From positions 62,001 through 126,000 of the forward strand of contig JAPWHR010000011.1 in NCBI GenBank assembly GCA_027214345.1: a stretch of 64,000 nt of DNA. Reading direction: 5' to 3'. Positions 1 through 7,357 of the stretch are shown here, in pieces. This DNA is from Comamonadaceae bacterium G21597-S1 (GTDB taxonomy: Bacteria; Pseudomonadota; Gammaproteobacteria; Burkholderiales; Burkholderiaceae_C). The notes below the pieces were generated by a model. It searched no databases. It saw only the letters and a list, made by a program, of their open reading frames with translations, and had not been told where the DNA came from. How positions within the stretch are numbered: position 1 is the stretch's first letter; each line of letters opens with the position of its first letter. The position numbers and the translations under genes are program-made.

Positions 1-320
1 CCCCAGCCGTTCTCTCGACGGCGCTCGATGTAGGGACTGAACCACTGGCGCGGATAGTAGTCGTACGGCTCCGGGTACTGCGCCTGCAATGCCGGCTCGG
101 CACGCAGGGCGTCATGCGCGGCGCAAACCTGATCGCACAAAGCCTGGCGGCTGCGGCCTTGCAGCACATGGACCGTGCACGGGGCAACCGCCGCGCCCAC
201 GTTGTCGCAGGCGGCGTCCACCAGGATGCGCTCGATCAGGCCCTGCGCCACCGGTTGCGGGGTGAAGGCACGCACCGACACGCGCGTGGCCATGGCGGCG
301 TTCATCGCGTCGGACGACAT
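1..320 (-). CDS. Nitroreductase family protein (C-terminal part cut by window edge)
   Basis: The minus-strand frame opens at an ATG at 318-320 and runs without a stop to base 1, giving about 106 residues of N-terminal sequence. Residues 12-20 read TRVSVRAFT, the usual nitroreductase opening (R-x-S-x-R-x-F), and residues near 90-106 hold the family-typical YDYYPRQWFSPYIERRR followed by NGW. Nitroreductases are FMN-dependent NAD(P)H oxidoreductases acting on nitroaromatics, quinones or unsaturated bonds. The usual G-x-N-x-Q-P-W segment after the first helix is replaced by a divergent DNVGAAVAPCTV stretch, so the FMN contacts differ from the classical NfsB pattern. The substrate cannot be inferred. 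The gene is transcribed away from the phasin gene. Confidence 0.8.
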   Translation of the reverse strand, partial: MSSDAMNAAMATRVSVRAFTPQPVAQGLIERILVDAACDNVGAAVAPCTVHVLQGRSRQALCDQVCAAHDALRAEPALQAQYPEPYDYYPRQWFSPYIERRRENGW

Positions 321-411
321 TGTGCTGGACCCGTGAGACAAGGAGGTTGACGGCATCGGACTCGGGCGGCTGGTGGGTGCGAGCGGTGCGCAATGCAAGG
401 TGGCACGCAAT

Positions 412-467
412 CGGCAGGACGGCAGGACGGCAGGACGGCAGGACGGCAGGACGGCAGGACGGCAGGA
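412..467. repeat. Tandem octamer repeat, 7 perfect copies of CGGCAGGA
   Basis: Seven exact copies of an 8-bp unit run head to tail between the nitroreductase start (320) and the phasin promoter (from about 603). The stretch 321-739 contains no other convincing gene. The repeat is 92 bp upstream of the nitroreductase ATG, so a change in copy number would alter its upstream spacing rather than a reading frame. Confidence 0.97.
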
Positions 468-602
468 CAGTATCGCCGATGGCCCATGCGCAAGCTGCGC
501 GCGGATGCGGGTGCAAGCGGCTGCAACCGAAACACACCGACGGGCATGACCGGCTGATGAACCCGACTGGCCGCGGACGCGTTCTAGAACGCGACATCTA
601 AA

Positions 603-677
603 TTGTTGCGCTGCAACAAAAAAGACTTGCCTTGCCTGATCGTCTCCCTATAATTCGTCTCATGCTGCACTGCAACA
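603..677 (+). promoter_or_regulatory. Phasin promoter flanked by two PhaR-like operators
   Basis: A sigma-70-type promoter is visible: -35 TTGCCT at 627-632, a 16-bp spacer and a perfect -10 TATAAT at 649-654. It is bracketed by two 15-mers of the form TGYTGCRCTGCAACA, at 604-618 and 663-677, differing at only two positions. The first lies inside a perfect inverted repeat (TTGTTGC, 3-nt loop, GCAACAA; 603-619). TGC-rich sites of this kind are known targets of PhaR, the repressor of phasin genes that also binds PHA granules. The second copy covers the expected start site near 661, which fits repression. Assignment to PhaR is inferred from position and sequence; no phaR gene is in the window. 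Confidence 0.72.
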
Positions 678-739
678 TTACCTGGTTTGCAGGCGCAGGC
701 TCAGATTCAGATTCACCAACTAACGCAGGAGTATTTCAA

Positions 740-1282
740 ATGATGACCGTTGAACAAGTCATGGCCTCTCACAAAGCCAACATCGAGACCCTGGTCGGCC
801 TGACCAGCAAAGCCTTCGAAGGCGTCGAGAAAATCGTCGAACTCAACCTGACCGCCTCCAAGGCTGCCTTGGCCGAAGCCGGCGAACACGCCCAGGCCGT
901 CCTGAGCGTCAAGGACGCCCAGGAACTGCTGACCTTGCAGTCCGGCCTGATGCAGCCTCTGGCCGAGAAGACCGCCGCCTACAACCGTCACCTGTACGAC
1001 ATCGCTTCGGGTTCGGCCGCCGAATTCACCCGCGTGTTCGAAGAGCAGGCCAGCGAGAACCAGAAGAAATTCATGGGTCTGGTCGACACCGCCGCCAAGA
1101 ACGCCCCGGCCGGCACGGAAACCGCCGTCGCCGTGATGAAGAGCTCGGTTGCTGCCGCCAACAACGCGCTGGAGTCGGTCCAGAAAGCCGTCAAGCAGGC
1201 CACCGAAGTTGCCGAAAGCAACTTCAACACGGTCACCGCCACGGCCGTCAACGCCAGCAAGACCGTTGCCAAGAAGCGCTGA
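740..1282 (+). CDS. phaP: Phasin, PHA granule-associated protein
   Basis: The 180-residue protein has the composition of phasins: no Cys or Trp, and long amphipathic helices rich in Ala, Glu, Lys and Val. The N terminus [18 protein letters not shown] and the following [14 protein letters not shown] segment match the PhaP family of Burkholderiales. Phasins coat polyhydroxyalkanoate granules and control their number and size. The start at 740 is chosen because AGGAG (727-731) sits 8 nt upstream; a second ATG follows immediately at 743. The gene is monocistronic, with a PhaR-like operator pair upstream and a strong terminator about 160 bp downstream. Length and composition are ordinary for the family. 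Confidence 0.93.
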   Translation: MMTVEQVMASHKANIETLVGLTSKAFEGVEKIVELNLTASKAALAEAGEHAQAVLSVKDAQELLTLQSGLMQPLAEKTAAYNRHLYDIASGSAAEFTRVFEEQASENQKKFMGLVDTAAKNAPAGTETAVAVMKSSVAAANNALESVQKAVKQATEVAESNFNTVTATAVNASKTVAKKR

Positions 1283-1313
1283 TCTGTCGCAAATTGCCAA
1301 CATAGCCTCGAAA

Positions 1314-1335
1314 GCAGCTCCCGTTGATGAGCTGC
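1314..1335 (+). other. Stem-loop just downstream of the phasin gene
   Basis: GCAGCTC (1314-1320) and GAGCTGC (1329-1335) form a perfect 7-bp stem with an 8-nt loop. It is followed by CTCT rather than a T-run, so it is a weak terminator at best, or an mRNA 3'-end processing or stabilising hairpin for the phasin transcript. Confidence 0.5.
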
Positions 1336-1347
1336 CTCTAGCAAACA

Positions 1348-1386
1348 AGGGAAAACCCTGACATACTCGGGCGCTATCGATATCAG
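1348..1386 (+). promoter_or_regulatory. Candidate promoter inside the phasin-cyclase gap
   Basis: A short dyad AGGG-AAAA-CCCT (1348-1359) overlaps a -35-like CTGACA (1358-1363). After a 17-bp spacer comes TATCAG (1381-1386, 4 of 6 matches to a -10). Transcription would start near 1392 and meet the strong terminator at 1443-1473, giving a transcript of about 80 nt. This is inferred from sequence only. Confidence 0.35.
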
Positions 1387-1391
1387 ATTTT

Positions 1392-1473
1392 CTGGTTGTC
1401 TCCTCGGGTCCTTTCGATACCAACAGGTTCAGGGATCCCTTCAAGGCCTCATCGCAAGATGAGGCCTTTTTTT
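1392..1473 (+). ncRNA. Candidate small RNA ending in an intrinsic terminator
   Basis: About 80 nt lie between the candidate promoter at 1348-1386 and the terminator at 1443-1473, with no ORF. The stretch holds U/C-rich single-stranded tracts (for example TTTTCTGGTTGTCTCCTC) before the terminal hairpin and U-tail, as is common for Hfq-dependent sRNAs. It could equally be the 3' UTR of the phasin mRNA or an sRNA processed from it. No homology to a named sRNA is claimed. Confidence 0.3.
1443..1473 (+). terminator. Strong rho-independent terminator
   Basis: AAGGCCTCAT (1443-1452) pairs perfectly with ATGAGGCCTT (1459-1468) across a 6-nt loop, followed by a run of seven T (1467-1473). It ends transcription from the phasin side before the cyclase gene. 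Confidence 0.9.
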
Positions 1474-1575
1474 CGCCTGTACACAAGACGCATCGCCGCG
1501 CAACGGTGCAACCGGTCCGAGCCCCGCCCCCATACAGCTGATCGCAGACCGGATTGCCAGAGGTAGAATTTTTCG

Positions 1576-2895
1576 GTGAACTCCAACACGACAGCGGCTG
1601 TCATCGTCGCATTGCAGGCGATGGGCATGGCACTGGCGTTCATCCTCGCCGACCGACGATCGCCAACCAGCCGGGCCCTGGGCATGTTCCTGGCCTGTAC
1701 CGGATTGTCGATCGCGATCGACGTGTTGTGGGTCATTCCCATGCGCATCGAATCCGGCATCGTTCCCTGGGAAGGCCTGCTGGCACTGCCCCAGTCGCTG
1801 GCCATCGTGTTCGCATTCGAGTGGGTGCTGCGGGTGCGGGAAACCATTCCGGCGGCCAATCTCAAGACACAGGGCCCGAACCGCCTGTTGCGCATCGCCC
1901 AGGGCCTGGCCGTGGTCTACGGGCTGGCGGCCGTGGCCTTCCCCGCACAACGCGCAGCCCATTTCGGCAACCTGATGTTGTATCCCGGCGAGCGCGTGCA
2001 TCCCACGTTCTGGCTGTTTTTCGTCCCGCTGGCGCTGTCGATCTTGATCGGTACCGCCGGAACCCTGTTCACGTTGTACCGCAGGCCCGATCGCGCCGAG
2101 GTCCGCCGCCTGGTCGCGTTCGCGATCGGCGCGCCCGTCATGGCCACCGGCATCATCGCCCCGCCCCACCTGGCGGCCCTGTCCACGACCGTGGGCCTGC
2201 TGGTGCTGCTGATCGGATCGGTCCAGTACCACGTGACCCAGGGCCAGCGGGCGCAGTTCCTGTCGCGCTTCCTGGCGCCCCAGGTTGCGCAGCTGGTGAC
2301 CAAACGCGGGCTCAAGAGCGCGACCGACGAAAAGACCCTGGAGCTGTCCGTGGTGTGTTGCGACCTGCGGGGTTTCACGGCCTTCTCGGCGGCCACCTCG
2401 TCGCGTCGGGTGATCGAGATCCTGCGCGAGTATTACGACGCAGTCGGTATCGCCGCGGCGGCCTGCGGCGGCACGATCAAGGACCAGGCGGGCGATGGCG
2501 TGCTGATCCTGGTCGGGGCTCCGCTGCCTTTCGACGACCATGCGCAGCGCGCGATCGAACTGGCACGGCAGATCCGGGAGGTGGGTATCGCGCTCACGCG
2601 CCGGTGGTCGAACCAGGAAATGCAGCTCGGCATGGGCGTCGGCGTGGCCAGCGGCTTCGTCACCGTCGGTGTCATCGGTGGCGCGTCGCGCCTGGAATAC
2701 ACCGCCGTGGGCGCACCGGTGAACCTGGCCTCGCGGCTGTGTTCGGAGGCCGCGCACGGACAGGTCCTGGTCGACGAGCGCACCGTCGAGTTGCTGCGCG
2801 CGCACCCGTCGGACAGCCGGCTCGACGCCGGCAATACGCTGGACCTCAAGGGGTTCGCGGCCCCAGTTCCGAGTTACGTGCTGGCGCCCGCCTGA
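1576..2895 (+). CDS. Membrane-anchored class III adenylate/guanylate cyclase
   Basis: The 439-residue protein has about six hydrophobic segments in residues 1-220 and a class III cyclase domain from about 250 to 435. The first metal Asp lies in VVCCDLRGFTAFS and the second in AGDGVLILVG. The transition-state Asn and Arg are present in GAPVNLASRL, preceded by RLEYTAV. At the adenine-specifying Lys position (three before the GD pair) there is Asp, with a Lys one residue earlier, so the base used cannot be fixed from sequence. The GTG at 1576 gives a complete first membrane helix; ATGs at 1621 and 1627 are alternatives. The gene converges, with a 13-bp gap, on a gene for a lone cyclic-nucleotide-binding domain, suggesting that the two communicate through cAMP or cGMP. 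Confidence 0.88.
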   Translation: MNSNTTAAVIVALQAMGMALAFILADRRSPTSRALGMFLACTGLSIAIDVLWVIPMRIESGIVPWEGLLALPQSLAIVFAFEWVLRVRETIPAANLKTQGPNRLLRIAQGLAVVYGLAAVAFPAQRAAHFGNLMLYPGERVHPTFWLFFVPLALSILIGTAGTLFTLYRRPDRAEVRRLVAFAIGAPVMATGIIAPPHLAALSTTVGLLVLLIGSVQYHVTQGQRAQFLSRFLAPQVAQLVTKRGLKSATDEKTLELSVVCCDLRGFTAFSAATSSRRVIEILREYYDAVGIAAAACGGTIKDQAGDGVLILVGAPLPFDDHAQRAIELARQIREVGIALTRRWSNQEMQLGMGVGVASGFVTVGVIGGASRLEYTAVGAPVNLASRLCSEAAHGQVLVDERTVELLRAHPSDSRLDAGNTLDLKGFAAPVPSYVLAPA

Positions 2896-2908
2896 GCCAG
2901 GAGGGCCG

Positions 2909-3367
2909 TCAGCTGGCCGAGCCGGACTGGCGGGTCAGGATTGCCGTCGTATTGGCCAGTCGTTCGGCCAGATTGCGGATCAGTTCGATCGCGGCATCCG
3001 GGTTCTCGCGAATGACGCTGCGGAACAGTTCGGCCGAAATGCGCAACACCTCGACCCGTGTCGCCGCGGTGGCCGTGGCGGTGCGCGGCACCTGCCCGAA
3101 GATCGCGATCTCGCCGACGATGCCGTTGCGCCCGACCGTGCCCAGCGACAACGGTGCCTGCCCATTCGGCCGATCGACCGAGATCTGCACGTCCCCCTCG
3201 ATGACGACGTAGCAGGCGTCGCCGGGGTCGCGCATGTGGAAGATCTCCTGCCCCGGGCTGTAGGTCAAGCGTTCGCTGCTGAAACACAGCAGCTTCTGCT
3301 TGGCAGGCGCGATCTTGCTGAAGATCGGAAACCTGCGGATCAATTCGACTTCCTGTTCCAGGCTCAT
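2909..3367 (-). CDS. Stand-alone cyclic nucleotide-binding domain protein
   Basis: The 152-residue protein is a single Crp-type cNMP-binding fold without a DNA-binding helix-turn-helix. Residues 30-60 (SERLTYSPGQEIFHMRDPGD, then YVVIEGDVQIS) match the beta-roll. VGEIAIFGQVPRTATATA, around residues 85-105, is an intact phosphate-binding cassette with the key Glu and Arg (pattern GE...PR.AT). It is the last gene of the operon: its AGGAG overlaps the stop of the preceding ABC gene and the gap is 10 bp, so translation is probably coupled. It may act as a soluble cAMP-responsive regulatory subunit of the upstream transporter proteins. That role is inference; the fold and the intact pocket are seen directly. 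Confidence 0.85.
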   Translation of the reverse strand: MSLEQEVELIRRFPIFSKIAPAKQKLLCFSSERLTYSPGQEIFHMRDPGDACYVVIEGDVQISVDRPNGQAPLSLGTVGRNGIVGEIAIFGQVPRTATATAATRVEVLRISAELFRSVIRENPDAAIELIRNLAERLANTTAILTRQSGSAS

Positions 3368-3377
3368 CCACGTACTC

Positions 3378-6110
3378 CTAAGCCGACCCCTGGCCGGGAT
3401 GCATCAACTTGTTCAGCACGCCGCCACTGCGCGACACCAAATCATCGAAACCGCCCTGCTCCACCAGCTGGCCACGTTCCATCACCAGCACGTGATCGAA
3501 GGTGCGGGCCTGCTCGGCCCGGTTGAGCACCCAGATCACGGCGCTGCCCTTGCGACTTTGTAACACGCTTTCCAGAAGCCGGTCCTGCACATGCGGATCC
3601 ATGACCGCGGTAGCCTGGTCCAGGATGAGCACGGCCGGTCGTTTGAGCATGGCGCGCGCCAGTGCAACCTTTTGCCGATCCGCAGCCGACAGGCGGCTGC
3701 CGCCGGTACCCACCTGGTAGTCCAGTCCGATGCGCAACACCATCGGACGCAACGACAGCTCCTCCAGGATCTGCCGCAACAAGGCGCCGATCTGCGCACC
3801 GCCCAGTGCCTGGCCGCTGGCGATCTTGCCGAACAGGATGTTGTCCTGCAGCGATGCCGCGTTGTTGTAACGCTCGATGTCGAAGAACTCGATGGCGCCA
3901 CGCAGCTCGTCCGGCAGGTTGGCGGCAAACTGACGCCGCGCCTCGAGAATGCGGTCTTCCAGCGCCTCGTCGATCAGGCCCAGCCGGTGCTTGGTGACGA
4001 TCAGCTTGAACGGCAGGCCCAGCAGCAGGTTGCGGTCATTCTCGGGCACGCGCGCCAGACCGGACGATGCAACCCGCGCGACGATGTCCTTGACGCGAGG
4101 CAGGTCGTCGTAGGCAATGAAACTGAAACGTTCGAACAGTTCGTGACCGGGCGGCAGGTCGCTGAACAGCTCGAGCATGGTTTCGGCGAGCTTGTGCCCC
4201 ACGCCGAGCAGGTCGTCGTACAGGCCGGTCTCGTGCAGCACTTTGCGGGTATACGGGTGCATCGCCAGGTTGTCCGAGTTGAACACCTTGCCAACCGGCG
4301 TGCCGAACAGCAGGTTCTCTGCCATCGTGGCGTTGCGGTTGTAGCGCGACACGTCGAACTGCTCGACCAGGTCGGCCAGTTCCGGCCGCCCCAGCCGCTC
4401 GCGCATCGTGGCGCGTGCGCGCAGAATGCTTTGTTCGATCTGCGGACTGCCGCCCAGGCTCACCGCACTGCGCAAGCCGATCTCGAACAGCGTCTCCTCC
4501 AGGTCCACCAGGTGGAGCATCTCGAGCAGTCGCTGCTCCATCGCTTCGGCATCCTGGACGCCGGCCGCCGCATAGTCCAGCCACTGCGCCTCGATGTCCA
4601 GCGTGCAGTTGCCGGCGCGCGTGGCCTCGCGCAGGCGAGACTGGTACTGTTTCAATGCCGTGCCTTCATAGGTAGCGGGACTGATCGGACGGTGCTTGAG
4701 CCCGTAGAGCATGTTCTCCCGCACGGTGGTCGGGAACAGGTAGGCCGTGGCGCCGACATAACCGGTGGCACGCCCGGTCACCGCCTCGGGGGCACGCGTC
4801 AGGTCGATGCCGCCGAGCTCCAGTCCGCCGCTGCTGGGCAGTTGCAGCCGCGCGATCAGCTGCGCCAGCTCGCCGCTGCCCGATCCGCCAGGACCCACGA
4901 TAGCCACGTGCTGGTCCAGGGCCGCCTCGAAACTCACGCCGTCGACGACCTTGGTGCCGGACTCGTCCAGCAGCGAGACATGATTGGCACGCAGGCTGCC
5001 GGTGCTCGGCAGCTCCGGTGTTTCGATGAGTGCCAGCTGCGGCTCGGGCGTCAGGTTGTCGACCGAGAACTGCTCGATCACCTGGCTGTACTTGATGCCG
5101 GCATCCATGCGCTCCTGGTCCCAGTCGATCAGCTCCTTTACCGGGCCGGGCAGATCCTTGTAGGCAGCGATGACCGCAACCAACGCACCGATGTCCAGCC
5201 GGCCGACGATGGCCAGGTAGCCGCCGACCAGATAGAACAGGAATGGCGTGATCTGCGACAGCAGGTTGTTCAGGAACTTGATGAAGAACTTGCGCTGGAA
5301 ATGCTCGAAGCGGATCAGGAACAGGCGTCCCAGCCGCGCCGAGAACTCGGCACGCTCGTAGTTGGCGGTGTCGTGTGCGTGGATCTCGACCACGCCGTCG
5401 ACACACTCGGCCACCCGCCCGGCCAGCTGGCGCGCCGCGATCTGGCGTTCGCGCGAGAGTTGCAGCAGGCGCAGCCGCAGCTTGGGGATCACCACCGCCT
5501 GCACCACCACCATGCCGAACGCCACCATGCCCAGGTACACGTGCTGGAACAAGATGAAGAACAGGGCCGTCAGCGCCTGGCCGCCCAGGTACATCGGCGT
5601 GATGATGGCCTCACCGACAAACCCGCCCAAGGGGTCGACTTCGTCCTTGATCATCGTCGCCATCTCGGCGGACTTCACGCGCCGGAAGGTCGGCAGCGGA
5701 AACCGCAGGATATGGTCGAACAGGTAATACCGCAGGCGCCGCAACATGCGCTCGCCCATCCAGCCCTTCATGGTGTTGATGCGCAGCTTGATCAGGCCGC
5801 TGATGATGATCAGCGCCAGGAAGGTCAGCGTCAGAGCGATCAGGTAGTCGGTCCGCTCCAGCGCAAATCCTTCGAACACGGTGAATGCGTAACCCCCGAC
5901 AAACTCCGGCAGCGCGACATGCACCCGCAGAAAGTCCGCGGTGGCCCCCGGACTGGCGAACCCCTGCCCCTGGATCGGCTGGTTGATGATCATCTTGGGC
6001 AGATCCAGCGACAGGTAATAGAACACCATCGACAGGACGACCAGCGGGACGATCAGCAGCTGCTCACGCTTGCTGTACTTGAGGATGAAACCGAACAGGC
6101 TGCGTTCCAT
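3378..6110 (-). CDS. Exporter-type ABC fusion protein with degenerate, enlarged nucleotide-binding domain
   Basis: The 910-residue protein has an ABC-exporter-like membrane domain (about residues 1-330) and a C-terminal region resembling an ABC ATPase (about 375-905). The ATPase motifs I checked are all altered. Walker A reads GPGGSGSGEL near residue 403 (no Lys). The Q-loop region reads YVGATAYLF (no Gln). The signature near 807 reads SRLSAADRQ instead of LSGGQ. Walker B reads AVLILDQAT near 827 (catalytic Glu is Gln). The switch His is Asn (WVLNRAEQ, near 863). The domain is about twice the normal size: an insert of about 300 residues repeats an F-D-x-x-R-Y-N...N-x-L-F-G module near residues 600 and 757, after a first ENMLYG near 467. 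It is encoded 10 bp behind two importer permeases. ATP hydrolysis is unlikely; a regulatory or structural role is inferred. Confidence 0.85.
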   Translation of the reverse strand: MERSLFGFILKYSKREQLLIVPLVVLSMVFYYLSLDLPKMIINQPIQGQGFASPGATADFLRVHVALPEFVGGYAFTVFEGFALERTDYLIALTLTFLALIIISGLIKLRINTMKGWMGERMLRRLRYYLFDHILRFPLPTFRRVKSAEMATMIKDEVDPLGGFVGEAIITPMYLGGQALTALFFILFQHVYLGMVAFGMVVVQAVVIPKLRLRLLQLSRERQIAARQLAGRVAECVDGVVEIHAHDTANYERAEFSARLGRLFLIRFEHFQRKFFIKFLNNLLSQITPFLFYLVGGYLAIVGRLDIGALVAVIAAYKDLPGPVKELIDWDQERMDAGIKYSQVIEQFSVDNLTPEPQLALIETPELPSTGSLRANHVSLLDESGTKVVDGVSFEAALDQHVAIVGPGGSGSGELAQLIARLQLPSSGGLELGGIDLTRAPEAVTGRATGYVGATAYLFPTTVRENMLYGLKHRPISPATYEGTALKQYQSRLREATRAGNCTLDIEAQWLDYAAAGVQDAEAMEQRLLEMLHLVDLEETLFEIGLRSAVSLGGSPQIEQSILRARATMRERLGRPELADLVEQFDVSRYNRNATMAENLLFGTPVGKVFNSDNLAMHPYTRKVLHETGLYDDLLGVGHKLAETMLELFSDLPPGHELFERFSFIAYDDLPRVKDIVARVASSGLARVPENDRNLLLGLPFKLIVTKHRLGLIDEALEDRILEARRQFAANLPDELRGAIEFFDIERYNNAASLQDNILFGKIASGQALGGAQIGALLRQILEELSLRPMVLRIGLDYQVGTGGSRLSAADRQKVALARAMLKRPAVLILDQATAVMDPHVQDRLLESVLQSRKGSAVIWVLNRAEQARTFDHVLVMERGQLVEQGGFDDLVSRSGGVLNKLMHPGQGSA

Positions 6111-6120
6111 GCCGCGCAGC

Positions 6121-7293
6121 CTAGTTGTACGGGTCGGCCGCGTCGCGCAGGCCGTCGCCGAGGAAGTTGAACGCGAGCACGACCACCAGCACAGGAACCA
6201 CCGGCAACATCAGCCAGGGGTACAGCGCCACGACGTTGATGTTCTGGGCTTCGTTGAGCAGCACGCCCCAGCTCGTGATGGGCGGCCGCAGCCCCAGGCC
6301 CAGGAAGGACAGTGCCGTCTCGCCCAGGATCATGCTCGGCACCGACAAGGTCACCGACGCGATCAGGTGGCTGGTGAAGCTGGGCAGCAGGTGCCGGCCG
6401 ATAACGCGCGACGGCGTGGCGCCCATCAGCACCGCCGCGGTGGCGAAGTCTTCTTCGCGCAGCGCCAGGAACTTGGACCGCACGGCGCGTGCAAGCCCGG
6501 GCCAGTCGAGCAGGCCCAGGATGATGGTGATGCCGAAATAGATCAGGATCGGGCTCCAGGTCACCGGCAAAGCGGCCGACAAGGCCATCCACAACGGCAA
6601 CTCGGGAAACGAGCGCACGATTTCGATCAGGCGCTGGATCGTGTTGTCGATCCAGCCACCGTAATACCCCGAGATCCCGCCCAGCGTGATGCCGATCAGG
6701 AAACTCACGGCGATGCCCAGCAGGCCGACGGTCAGCGAAATACGGGTGCCGTAGATGATGCGCGAGAACATGTCCCGCCCCAGCCGGTCGGTGCCCATCA
6801 GGAAGAACGTGCCATCCTCGGCCGGACAGACCAGATGCAGATTGGCATCGAACAGGCCCCAGAACCGGTACTCGTCACCCCGGCAGAAAAAGCGCAGCGG
6901 TTCCACCTTGCTGCGATCGGGCGTGAACTCCCGCTTCATCTTCTCCAGGTTCAGCTCCATGCTGTAGCCGTAGACGAAGGGACCGACGAATGTGCCGTCG
7001 TGAAACAGGTGCACGCTCTGCGGCGGCGCGAAGATGTGGGAGGTATCGCGGGTGCTGACCTCGTAGGGGGCCAGGAATTCGGTGATCAGCGCCGAGCCGT
7101 ACAACAGACTCAGGATCACCGCCGCCACGACCGCGATGCGATGGCGCCGGAACTTCCACCACATGATGCGCCACTGCGATGCGCGGTAGAACTCCTCCTG
7201 CTCGGGCGTCAGCGTCTCGGCCGCCTCGGGCTCGAACGGCGCCGTGGACACATAGTGTTCCAGCCGCCCATCCTCGGTCGGTGCCGGATTCAT
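6121..7293 (-). CDS. Peptide-type ABC importer permease (YejE/DppC-like)
   Basis: The 390-residue inner-membrane permease has a long cytoplasmic N terminus, a first membrane helix near residues 55-75, a periplasmic segment with two Cys (FFCRGDEYRF and HLVCPAED) and a BPD_transp_1 domain from about 180. The domain begins with the family hallmark MGTDRLGRDMFSRIIYGTR and contains the EAA-type loop AAVLMGATPSRVIGRHLLPS that docks on the ATPase. Members of this family import peptides, nickel, opines or oligosaccharides. It lies 64 bp downstream of its partner permease and 10 bp upstream of the degenerate ABC gene. The substrate is not predictable from the permease. Confidence 0.88.
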   Translation of the reverse strand: MNPAPTEDGRLEHYVSTAPFEPEAAETLTPEQEEFYRASQWRIMWWKFRRHRIAVVAAVILSLLYGSALITEFLAPYEVSTRDTSHIFAPPQSVHLFHDGTFVGPFVYGYSMELNLEKMKREFTPDRSKVEPLRFFCRGDEYRFWGLFDANLHLVCPAEDGTFFLMGTDRLGRDMFSRIIYGTRISLTVGLLGIAVSFLIGITLGGISGYYGGWIDNTIQRLIEIVRSFPELPLWMALSAALPVTWSPILIYFGITIILGLLDWPGLARAVRSKFLALREEDFATAAVLMGATPSRVIGRHLLPSFTSHLIASVTLSVPSMILGETALSFLGLGLRPPITSWGVLLNEAQNINVVALYPWLMLPVVPVLVVVLAFNFLGDGLRDAADPYN

Positions 7294-7357
7294 CGCCCGG
7301 CCTCCCGGTCAGGGCAGGCAGGGGCGCGGCGCGACAGGACGGCGGGACGCAGGCCGC

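Noticed and set aside
412-467. CRISPR array
   Set aside because: The units are contiguous 8-mers without spacers and there is no cas gene.
3378-6110. Pseudogene interpretation of the ABC gene
   Set aside because: The 910-codon frame is uninterrupted, the membrane domain is well formed, the insert is ordered and the downstream gene depends on its stop for its ribosome-binding site. It looks selected rather than decaying.
3591-6170. 859-residue plus-strand frame opposite the degenerate ABC gene
   Set aside because: It is full of Gln, His, Arg and Asp with no hydrophobic or motif structure, and mirrors the minus-strand gene codon for codon, so it is a shadow frame. The ABC gene itself aligns with a membrane domain and ATPase layout.
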